A stretch of 64,000 nt of DNA from Holothuria scabra. Taxonomy: Eukaryota > Echinodermata > Holothuroidea > Aspidochirotida > Holothuriidae. Location: contig CM074200.1 in the NCBI GenBank assembly GCA_037179385.1, forward strand, positions 35,219,884 through 35,283,883, read 5' to 3'. A model generated the notes under the pieces. The model had not been told where the DNA came from. It saw nothing but the letters and a program-made list of their open reading frames with translations, and did no database searches. Below, in pieces: positions 50,801-62,800 of the stretch (position 1 is its first letter; each line of letters opens with the position of its first letter). Made by a program: the position numbers and the translations under genes.

Positions 50801-53800
50801 GGGACAGCATGGGAGAAATCAGTATTTTGCAGAGTTAGATCACATTGGTAAGTGTAGGGATCAATTATGTTAGGGGACAGCATGGGAGAAATCAGTATTT
50901 TGCAGAGTTAGATCACATTGGTAAGTGTAGGGATCAATTATGTTAGGGGACAGCATGGGAGAAATCAGTATTTTGCAGAGTTAGATCACATTGGTAAGTG
51001 TAGGGATCAATTATGTTAGGGGACAGCATGGGAGAAATCAGTATTTTGCAGAGTTAGATCACATTGGTAAGTGTAGGGATCAATTATGTTAGGGGACAGC
51101 ATGGGAGAAATCAGTATTTTGCAGAGTTAGATCACATTGGTAAGTGTAGGGATCAATTATGTTAGGGGACAGCATGGGAGAAATCAGTATTTTGCAGAGT
51201 TAGATCACATTGGTAAGTGTAGGGATCAATTATGTTAGGGGACATCATGGGAGAAATCAGTATTTTGCAGAGTTAGATCACATTGGTAAGTGTAGGGATC
51301 ACTTATGTTAGGGGACAGCATGGGAGAAATCAGTGTTTTGCAGAGTTAGATCACATTGGTAAGTGTAGGGATCAATTATGTTAGGGGACATCATGGGAGA
51401 AATCAGTATTTTGCAGAGTTGGATCACATTGGTAAGTGTAGGGATCAATTATGTTAAAGGACAGCAGTGTAGAAATCAGTATTTTGCAGAGTTAGATCAC
51501 ATTGGTAAGTGTAGGGATCAATTATGTTAAAGGACAGCATGGGAGAAATCAGTATTTTGCAGAGTTAGATCACATTGGTAAGTGTAGGGATCAATTATGT
51601 TAGGGGACAGCATGAGAGAAATCAGTATTTTGCAGAGTTAGATCACATAAGAGTAGGGATCAATCATATTAAAGGACAGCAGGGTAGGGATCAGTATTTT
51701 TCATAGTTGGATCACATTGCTAAATGTAGGGATTAATTATTGAGTGATATGTATAGCACTGATTCAAAAACAGTTGTTTTGTGTGGTGATGCTCATCTTT
51801 GTGGAGGGTGTGGAAAGGACAGGATTGAGAAGCCCTCGCTTGCAGCATACGACCATTACAGCCATTATTTTTGGCAAAATAATGGACTGTGCCCTTTTGT
51901 TCATTTTTTTGCCAGATTTGAAGTCTTGATGGATTATTTTAATACCAACAATTGCCAGCCAAATGCAGTTTAAACCTTAATAGCTTACACCACCTATGCA
52001 TTGGCATCAACCCTTTTGCTACCGAAGGGAACCTCTATTCTGAGCTACATATTATATACACAGTACAAATGTACAAGTTCTGTGAATACTAAGTTCTGTG
52101 TTTGAATGTGGAGAGTTTTTCAAATTATCTTCAGAATCATTATCTAAGGAAAATTTTCACTTTCTCTCTCACCCATGTCTCCTCCCAAGTCAATATCTTC
52201 ATCACCAGTGTCCAGGTCTGCATTCAGAGCTGCACTTACTTTACATAAATTACTGTATATTCCCTTGCTTTATCATTGTATCTTATTTGCTATAGTTATG
52301 TCCACCATAACCCAGGAGGGTGTACATGTTTAAAGAAATCTTTTCTTCAGCCCTGTTCCAAACCAAAACACAATTACGTGCTGTGGGTCGGTATAAATTT
52401 ATTCCATGGCACAATAGTGTAATTGCTTTGCTGTATAACCCCCCGAATAGAGCATTTGTAAATTAAAGTTTTGCAGCAACACTATGTGTAGGGAAGGAGT
52501 GCAACTCATCATTTTAAATTGACTCTTTCATCTCTACTTCTCATCCTCAGAGGTTGTTGAAAAAATTAAAGAAGGTTATGAAAGTGGTGTTGAGTCAGAT
52601 CTTTCTGAAGATGAAGAAGAGGAGACAGGAGGAGGCACAACTGGAAAGAAAAGGTTTTTTTTGTTTGGTTTTATCATCTATCATTCATGTTCATCTGCTT
52701 GATTTACCAGGAGATGCTACAGATTTAATTATTTTTGGACACTGTACTTAAGGGGCTTGTCTTCTCGCCCCAAACTGCAATTTTTATAGTAGTCTACAGG
52801 AATTTTCTATTGGCTCAGCTCTTATATTGACAGATAGTTCAAACAATGCAAATTACCAAAGCTTATATAATAGAGCATGAACTGTAAAGGGAGTGTTTTG
52901 ATTATACACATTCGGCTTCTCTATACTCAACCTGAAGTAGTAAACTGAGATTGTGTCTGGATGAAGGACAATTTTAGACAATTGTGGGAGGGGCTTAAAG
53001 AAGAAGAAGAGGAGAATTGGTACTGTTTGCAGTGAGAAAACTAGGCCTTTTTTTATAGTAGATAATTTAAATCATTTCAAATATATGATTGTTCTTCAGG
53101 AAATTCAATTGTTGACTCTGCAGTCAAGTCTATTGTAGCTTTGTGAACAAGTAGTAGGACTCTGTGTAAATCTATCACAGATAAATGTTTTTTACCTTAA
53201 GTTTTTAAATGTTTTCATACCATAGATGTCACTTCAGTGCAATAATAATAATCAGGCCTTGAAGGGCAGTTGTTTTATGACGCTAAGCCACCACGAATGT
53301 GGGAGAAGCCATTGGCTTATGAATTACAACTTCACATCGGGTGGCAACCAATTCAACAATTTGGATCAAATTTGGTATTTTTTGAAGGGCCAGTTCAGAT
53401 GGGAAAACCGTAGATTGCTCTTGGATGAAAAACCCACCTTACTTTGACCCGGCCAGGAATCAAACTCCAGACCTCCTGGTTGCTAAGCTTCATCGCTTCA
53501 AATGCCACCGCCTTTATCATAGCACTGGTTTAATAGGATAGGGTTGTTGGGGAGAGGTTAAAGTGTGGTTGATTTTGATTTTTCATCTTGCTTGGGAATT
53601 GAAGGGGTCATTTTTGACTAAGGATATGGTATGAGTCTTTTTCAGCTTTGATTTGTACCTGTCATTAATGACTCTTTACTCAATGTCCTTGCTTTTGAAG
53701 CAAACCACCACCTGTTGACCAGGACTGGGATCTGAGCCCACCATCAGATTCCTCATCAGATGATGAATTTATACCCAGTAATGTCAAAATGAAGAAAAAA

Positions 53801-56800
53801 TCAACAAACCAAGGGGAGCCAAAGAAAGTCACAGAAACAAGGTAAGCATGTGAGATGTTATGGCATCCAACATTTCATGAATAGAAGTTAGTTTATAAAG
53901 TTTGGAAGGAAAGTTTGAGGAGAATACCAAAACTTATGGATATCTATATAATTCAAACTCTCCATTGGTATGCTATTTTTGTGTAATATGGTAATGGCCT
54001 TCCTGTGCCCAAATTGTAAATAATAATTCTCATTCTCATTCTATTGAAAAGTTTCAACAAAAGAACCTCCCAAGTATCAATGTGGTCCTAAAGGTTTTTG
54101 TTGTTTCAAAACAGTTATGTTTACAATGGTTGTTCTTTCAGAAATTGTCCAGTGGTCATGCTCAGATATTTGTTTCTCAAATTCAGTCTTTCTCTCCATT
54201 TTTAAAAATTGATTATAAATTTTTTCATCTGTGCATGGGCCAAGGGCCTAGGATGGGAGTTTCTCATCTGTTTGTAGGCAGGGGGCCTTTTGATGGAAGT
54301 TGCTCATTTGTGTGTTAGCAAAGGGCCTTGGATGGGAGTTGCTTATTTGCAGGGATGAGCTTTTTCCCTGAATTTGCAAATTTCTGTGATTATTTCTCCT
54401 GCCTCCATGATTTACCTTCCCTGATTTCCCTGGTTTCTGACAGAATTATTGTTCAGTCGGTCGTTGCACTTGAAGGTCACCGCACTCGTTGGTACTTTTG
54501 TTCGTGTTACAGCTGCAAGCTCCAACATTCTTATCCATGAATTGATTCCACTGCAGGGAGATGAAATACTCCCTGCCTAAGTGAATCACGTTTATCATGC
54601 ACAATGCCCATGTACGTATGTTCAGTACGTAAATTTGTGGATGTGTAAATTGTCATGATCAGGACTAGACGGTATAGATCATGCATAATGCAGTAACCTG
54701 TGCTGTGATTGATCAGAAAAATGAGTCGGCGACATAAAGTTGATGTAGAAGTTGAAAATAATTGGAATTGGTCTTGGATAGAGAGATCTGAAAAGTGATA
54801 GTCTGAAGTGAACTAGAAATGTGTTGCTATTGTGAATAATTTCAGCAATTTCATTCACAAGATGAGCAAGTTAGTAACAGCATATAGGCCTACTTAAATT
54901 TAGTTAACCTTAGGCCTAATGTTGAACAACATTGTAACATAAGTTGCTACAACCAAACGTTACAGCTAGCCGAAGGGTTTCTAATCGGGGTGTATGGCCA
55001 TCTTTATCACTGAGAAATGTTTTACAGTGACTGAAGAACTGTTCAACTTGGCATGCTTCAGTGAAGTCTAGGCCTACTTAGGGCCTAAGCATAGCTTAGG
55101 CTAGGCCTATTTTGACTGAAAACTTTCCTTTGGAGTGTCTTAATGTACCAATATACTTGCTAAACAGGCCTCCAAATGATGTCTTGAATACTCTATTTTC
55201 AGAGCTTCTGGGGGCGTCGCCTTTGGACACCACCAGTTAAAGTGCCGTGCTTTGTCCTGTGACTGACACCTTTGGCATCAGTCCTGTATCTTCAGCAAAG
55301 TTCAGTGATGTTTTTTTTTCAGGCCAGGCTTATCCGTTCATTTGTTTGAAGGCAGAGGGTCTTGGGATGGGAGTTGTTGCTCCTCTGTGTGTTGGCAGAG
55401 GGCCTTGGGATGAGGGGATATCTGTGTCTTATGCCTTATTCTTGTGTTATTCACTGATGAAAATGTAGAGTCACTGGAAGCATCTGAAGCACTAGGAGTT
55501 AGATGTCTTTGTTGACTGTAACATTTTTACATTTGCATTTTTCCTTCCATTTCACATAAATTTTTGTTACCCTGTCTGTGCATTTGCACAATAATAACAC
55601 TAAACAGAGAAAATTTGAAGTTACCTTAGTTTGTTGCAATTAAAAATTTCGATAGCTTATGTTTCTTTAGTCCATTTTTGTTTATCAGTGGTATACCTCA
55701 TTCCCCCTCACCCACCCCTTCCCAGATTGAAATATATGACTAAATCAACTCGCTCCTTTCATGTAACCAGCAACAGAAGAAGTCTTGCAGAAGACTTAAA
55801 GAATCAACCCTTTTTTGTAGCTAGATTTCAATCATTCTCCATATATCAGTTTATCTTTTTATCCTTCCCATGTTTCCCCCTCTCCCTGGTAATAACACCC
55901 CTCCCGTACTCACTTACAAACACACTCACACCTTGAGGAGTCACTTTGACTTGGCTGCAGAATTTCTGGGTATTGAGTTTCATTTCATCAACCCATGAAT
56001 ATATGTACCGAAAGGTGAAGTGTACCTCGAGTCAAAATTTTCAAAAATATATATATTACATATATATTTTCATATATATATTACGGGGCATGAAAAATGA
56101 ATCTGAACAGTCTAGCTTTCATCTTTATAGGATGTCCCTGAGCTGAAATGAAAAATATTGAAGTTTTCTCCCTCAATTTAATAATGTGGATTTTACAATA
56201 ATTTGGGATGTCATTGTTGTACTACTCAAATTTCAGTCTTTGTATTTCTTGTTTTTTGGAAGGCTGCTGCACATTGTGCCAATGTATGTTATCACAATGT
56301 TACTGTTATGGGGTAACTTGGCTAAACAAGTCCTCTCAGACATTATGCTAAGCAAGAAAACAGGAAGTATTCAAGGTCATTTAAACAAGTTTTAATTTCA
56401 AAGAGAAAAAGAGCTGGTAATGTGATTTGTACGACAACATTGTCACAAATTATAACGCTATGGTTTTTTTTTTTTTTTATTTAAGTTAATAAATTACAAC
56501 ATTTTAATTAACATCTTAGCAATGGAACAAGCTGTGACAATGGGAGTTGGATGAATAACATTCATGTGGCAACCTTTAAAATATACATTTTTGAAATTTT
56601 AGATGTGAGGTGCACTTTAATGGTTAGAGGTGGTGTAACTGATATAGGGATGGTATAACTTTGTCGATATTAATTTCCTGGAGATTAGTATGTGACCCAT
56701 TCAATCAAAATCAGGCACATGTCACAAAATGTAGTTCCGAGAAAAGTTCAGTTGAATTGAAAATGTGGGAAAATGTTGAAATTTTGTTTCTTGCATGTTA

Positions 56801-59800
56801 ATATTCTATAATGTTATGTTCACTTGTCAATAATTTGTACAGGAAAATTTGGAACTTGTCCAAAAATTCTTAAAAATATGTTGGTTTTGATTATTATTCA
56901 ATATTTCATGTACAAAATTGTGACTTAAAATGCTAGTTACCTCAGAATTGGAAGTTGTGGAATGTCATCGCTTGGAAAGTTCAATTGATATGTGTACCTA
57001 CACTGATGGCTCAGGCAGCATTTGGAAGCTTATTAAAGTAGCTCAAATGTGGAAATTACTTTAGTTATGATCGTAGCAAAATGATCCTGATTATGGTTGA
57101 ATCAGTCACATATCGTCCACTTTCTGGCATACTGACGAATCGCAAAACCCAAATTTTCACAAAACTGGATTTTCTATTTCACATAGTGACAAATGTCTCA
57201 GTCTGAGGATTTTTTGCTGCATTCATCGTTTTCATTATTGGAATTGTAAAAGATAGTATGTTCTTCAACTTCATTCCAATTTTTAATGATATCATCAACA
57301 AATTTGGGCAATTGTATTCTTCAAAAATAATTCCAAAAATGGCCAAATTTTCACATTCATCACTATGCCAATTTTCGATTCGTCATTATGTCGGGAAGGG
57401 GCCAATATTGCATAACAGATATTTTTTGGAATTCCTAGATCACTCATTCTATACATTGTCAGCTTCTCTTCAGATTGTTGTCCGTTTGTGCATGTGGTAT
57501 TGTATTCATCTAAAACTGTATGTTTCAATCTGTTTTTGTGTTCCCCCAATCTCACCCCAGTCTTTACTCTCACCCCAGTCTTTTTCTTGGTATTACCTTG
57601 TTCCTTACAAATTTCTTCAGTTAACTTCAGTAATGGGCTTATTTAGTTGAAAGGAAAATGAACAGTTTTTGGTTTTAATATTCAGTTAATAGGTGGTGCA
57701 TCAAAACACCCTATCCCATTCCTAAAACCACCTCGGCCCTCAGTTATGAAGTAAAATACTAATATCATGCAAGAAATGCCAGGCAAGTCTGTTGGACATC
57801 GTGGATACTAAATTGCTGTCTACTAAGACATTGTCCAACTATATGAACTAAACTATAGATGATATTTGCTGCTGTAGCTGCTCAGATTGATTTGAATATT
57901 TTAGCTTGATATTTAAGAAAATACTTGATGAGTCTGTGTTTGCAGTTTAATATTAATGCTGTGTTTAAATGTCATTGCATTTTAGATTGTAACCTTGGAA
58001 ACCGTAGCAATCCACTTAAGCTCCTCCCTCAAAAATTTGAACTAACCCACTCATTTCTTGTAATATGTTTTGTTGCTTCTTTCCTTTCAGAGCTTAATTG
58101 AAAAAAAAGAAATTGATGTTTGGAAAAAAAAAAATAGGAAAAATACTAGAAGATGATTTATTATGCCAATCAGTTTTTGCTGACATTTAAGGTCAAAAAA
58201 AAAATATGTTCATTTGTTTGGGACTTCAGTTATCATAAAATGGCTGCCAACCTCTGTGGACATAGGCTGGTTGAAATCTGATATGGTACGAGGTCAAAGG
58301 ATAAAGGCCTCCTGAAACAAGTTTGCAGGTTTCAAACTCTATAATGCACAAGGATGTTCATTATGGGAAAGATGTGAATGGCATGTTTGGAAGGGATGGA
58401 TTGGACAGTTTTGTTCGGAAAAAGTATGCTCTGTATGATAAAAACTGGAAGAGGTGGGCAAGAAATTGCTATTTAAAAGTTTCTAAAAATTTATAATTCA
58501 TATGAATCTTGAAACAAGTTGATATTGGTGAGGCAGAGTTGTAATGAGAATATCTAGAGTTCTAGCAAAGAATTCTAGAGTTCTACTGAAGAATTCTAGA
58601 GTTTGACTCTTGTTAGGGTCAAACCAAAGACTTTAAAAGGGAACCTACTGCTGTTATGCACAGTAAAGCAGAGGCAATGCAGTAGGAAAAACAACCCAGT
58701 GAGTCGCAACTGAAAAAAGGCCATGGTCAGCCCAACTTAGACCAATCAGTTAGAAACTGAGCCGTGAAACTCTGTCTAAATAAATGACTAACAAATTGAA
58801 TGAGGAAAATACTCCAACCTGGCAATAAAAGCAATAACAAATTTATAGCTTAAAGCATTGCTCCATTAATTGAAGGAATAGTGTAGTGAAGAGGTGGAGT
58901 GTTTTGTATATTACACAACCCTTCATAACTGTAGGCTAGAAGTCCAGTCTTGGTGGTAAGCTTACAAACTTTGTTTAAAATCAAATGCTGGTCCCAAAAT
59001 GGTTATATGATACAGATTAAATGGCCTGCCTGAAAGATTTTGATCCCTGTAATCAGTTTGTGAACGTGTATAAAACACTTTCAAACTTTTTCAGTGTCCA
59101 AGAAATAAAAAACCATTTATCAGAAAAAATTATCTTTGCCTTGGGCAAATAGTCAACGTAAAAATACATCCTCTACAACTTCTTCCTTAATGTTTTTTTC
59201 TTTTTCCTAACCAAGGTATTTGCTTTCCTTACAATTCCACACTCAAATAAGGTTGGAGAACTGTCCTTTAGCTATTTTAAGCAGAAATGTATGACCTAAT
59301 CACTAAAAACAGCAGTAGCCCACTTTCATATTGACTACACATTTCCTCTCTGAATGGAGGACACTGCCATTACATGTTATATGCTCTGCATCTTAAACCA
59401 ATGGAGCAGGAAAAAACAATTTGTTGATCTACAACTTGAAGAAAGGCTGTTGGCACCACTAAACTAAACTAAAAGGTTAGAAATTAAAGGTGTAAAACTC
59501 AAGTATAACCAAACCAAAGGAAATCCTGAAAGGATAATGTATGTTGGCTTGTTTTAAATGCATATTAGCACTCGTCTTTGGTCTTATTGCACATACTCTT
59601 TTCCATAAATTCATGTATTCATGTTTAGAAAGTGCACCCTCTACAGAAACATGTCCTGGTACGCAAGTGTAGCATGCATTTGTTAAAACATTACACAGTG
59701 TTTAAGAAACCCATTGTAACTAGTTGAATTGCATACCTTTTATGTACAATTGCCCCAGTCCATGTTTTTCAGGGCTGTCAACTTTCGTGCATACAGTGTG

Positions 59801-62800
59801 TATAAATCACACATTACAGCAACATCTCATGCCCTGAAGATGAAGCATCGGTGTCTTAATACACAATATTTCAATGTTTTTGAAGAAATAACACTCACAA
59901 TAGCAATATGTATCAGATGTTTGTAAAATGCCAGCCTTGTGCTACCTACATGCTTTGTCCAAGTTTTTTTCCAATAAATAGTAGCATGGGTATAAATTAT
60001 TATCCCGCAATGATTTTATTCCATGCATGTTCAATTTCAGACTCTCAGTATATTGCAAACAACATGCCTTGAAAATTTCTATGAGCATGAAACGTCTGAA
60101 ACAGGCAATTCAGGACATACAGTTATAAGGTGCCTCGAAGTACTATCTGTCAAACTGTTGCATTTTTCTCTGGGAGAACTGATGGTTGCTGCGATGGTTG
60201 CTGCTCTGCATCAGTAGTGAATCTCACTCTTATCAGTCACTGAGAGTTGACAGTCCTGCATGGCTCATATTTGAAGTTCCTTGAATTTCACCATCCATTA
60301 TCTCATCTTAATCCTGGCATCTCTTCTTTCTCTCCCCCCCCCTCTCTCTCTCTCTCTTCCTAACCCCCAAGTCAATCTCCTGGTGGTACCAAGTTAGTCT
60401 TAAGGAGAACCAGTGAAGAGAAGTCAGGAGATTCTTGGTGAGCCATCATCATTCTTGTAGACAGTCTTGTAGAGCAATACTAAACCACTAACTTCAAATT
60501 CTAAATTGCTCTCTAGCCAGTTTTCCTCAGCACACTCTTTGCATATTTTTCTCTGTTAAGTTTCATATTTTTTCAGCAAAGGTTTATGTGAATAGTTTCT
60601 TTTGTTTGCTTCAATATTTTGTTTGAAAACTGTGAAGTCTTGGTATTTTTGCTGTTTCTTCTTTGTTTTCACCTTTTAGTTTTCTAAGAACTTTCAAATA
60701 AAGGAAGAATTCATATCAGTGGCTCGGGAAGAGGGGAAAGGGGGAGGGTGTATTTAAAGATGTTCCCAAGGCTGCAGTAAGTGTTGATATCAAAAGATCT
60801 CTTCAGGATTTACCAATTTTTACCATGAGAACCACTGACCCCATCCTTTTCAGGCCCTTCCCCTTGTGGCTGTGGACATAAATCTGTCAGTAGGATTCCG
60901 TTGAGTACTAAGTTGATCTCTTTGAAGTATGCTTTCAATCAAAAGAGCCTGCCTCAAAGATGTGGCATCATTTAAACTTCTTTTTGATAAATCAATATCA
61001 ACATGAGCTTGATCTGCCATTTAAGTTATCTGAAAATATACAAAACAAACAGAATCAAAATTTATCAATAAAAAGAGTCCAGATGACACAAATCAATAAC
61101 AATATAAATAGAGTCAGATTTAAATGAAAAAAAAAATGTTAGCTTGTGTTTTTTTTTTTTGGTTCATTTGACCACGGTCAGATTGGCTTGGAATATTCAT
61201 CAAAAAGCTATGATGTGTCATTTTCACTTTCCAGGCTTGGATAGAAAAAGTGTGAAATTTTATAAAACCTATGTTACTTATCTTGAATTCATGTGCAACG
61301 CTGCTATTTTGAATTTATGTGCAATGCTTTTTTCATGCAAGAGTTTAAGGCTGCAAAACTGCTTTTAAGACTGAAAACTATGGGAATGGTTTCCTAGATC
61401 TGCAGCAATCCTGCAATACATAAAATGAAAAAGAGAAATCTTAGATTTTTGTTAAGTATTGAACATATTATTGTCTTCATTGTTAAATAACATTTTCTTT
61501 CCATTATATTCAGTATTACTAGCACACCTTTCGTTCTTGCATCAAAATTATTTATATTGATAAATAAATTGATTTAGTCTGTTGCGTGTTTGAAGTATAC
61601 ATTTTGTTGATATCTGCTCTGTTTTATTAATTTATCAAAAGAAACAAAGATGTTCATTACTGATAAAATTTATAGTTTGCTAAGATTCTGAAAAGTTTTC
61701 AGTATAGAGACTTATCATATGACGTCACAATGCTTCCCGGTGGCCATGTTGGAGTACATGTAACTACGTAGTAGATCACACTCAACCCGCTTCTTCGATG
61801 AATGTGTATACACTGTACATACCACAATGCACACTGTGCAGTGTCTTCAGCACAGATTCATGTTGATTAAGCATGATTGTCCTCCAGCATGGAGGATTCG
61901 TGACGTAATTGCAAAGCCTCTATTGTTGTAGGTCATACAAACCTCTGTTTATTATCAGCAGGAAGACATCAGGTGCCAAAGAAACGTTATATTTAAAAAG
62001 AAAAGAGTGGAAAAAGAGTGGGGGGGGGGGGGTGGGACCATGTAGACAATTGGGGTTTTGTGTAATTAATGTTAAAGGTACAGCATGGAATATTACAGAG
62101 TTTAAATGTCTCCTTGTAACAGTCCATGCAAGTGACATCCAAGTAATATGCACCTTGTTGTAGCTGAACTTAAAGATTCTCATTGCTGTCATACATAGAC
62201 TACGCATGGGGAATGTTTTGCGTATCCTTGTTCTTGCTAATGTGTTTTTCATTTGTTCTGCTATTGTGGTTATTGTCTTGAAAGTCTACCTCAAGTCAAA
62301 AAGTTAAAAAAATGTTTACGAAACAGCATGAAAAATAAATTCTAACAGTCCAACTCCCATCTTCATGGGACATTTTTGAGCTGACACTTTAAGTAGTACA
62401 CCTACTGATGAAAAAATGAGATATTCAAGTGAAGTGAAATGAATTAAAATCAAAGTTCTTATCATTCTTTTATTTCAATATTTTGCCATCCTGCATGGAG
62501 TAGCATGCCTGCTGTTATGATGTCGGTGCATGAATTCTTTGTAAATATAAGATGCATGCTATCCCTCCCTCCCCCCACCTTCAAAAAAAAAAATTTTGCA
62601 GAAATACACAATAGATGAAACATTTGAAAACTTGTAAAGTAGAGGTCATGATAAGAAAGGTTAAATTTGTATTAATTGTATTTCAATCCATTTTGTATGG
62701 TTTGACACTTTAAGGGTTGTTTCTAAAGTAACAAAACTGTTATTTTAATGAAATTATCCCATCAAATGGGAATCAAAAGTTGGATATCATTTTGAAATAC

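Larger units (their letters stand above)
53842..60371 (+). other. Long intron (or intron plus unrecognised exons)
   Basis: Contains two ~40-bp-unit minisatellite patches (54232-54350, 55330-55417), a possible exon at 55726, a dispersed repeat (56020-56150), AT palindromes (56046-56082), and SINE bodies at about 58600-58780 and 59365-59500. The insertion is long in vertebrate SETDB1, so small exons could be missed here. Confidence 0.5.

Noticed and set aside
49826..51740. CRISPR-like array because of regular 73-bp periodicity
   Set aside because: Units are contiguous with no unique spacers, derive from the adjacent exon, and the genome is eukaryotic.
57258..57650. 130-codon open frame on + strand, with an antisense frame over it
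   Set aside because: Low-complexity hydrophobic translation, no family motif, within a long intron.
57986..58061. Possible exon CNLGNRSNPLKLLPQKF after ATTTTAG
   Set aside because: Phases do not fit the neighbours, and AGCTCCTCCCTCAAAAATTT resembles the MITE family interior.
58091..58150. Possible setdb1 exon after CTTTCCTTTCAG at 58090
   Set aside because: Good acceptor and a short open frame (SLIEKKEIDVWKK), but no acceptable donor in phase before the stop.
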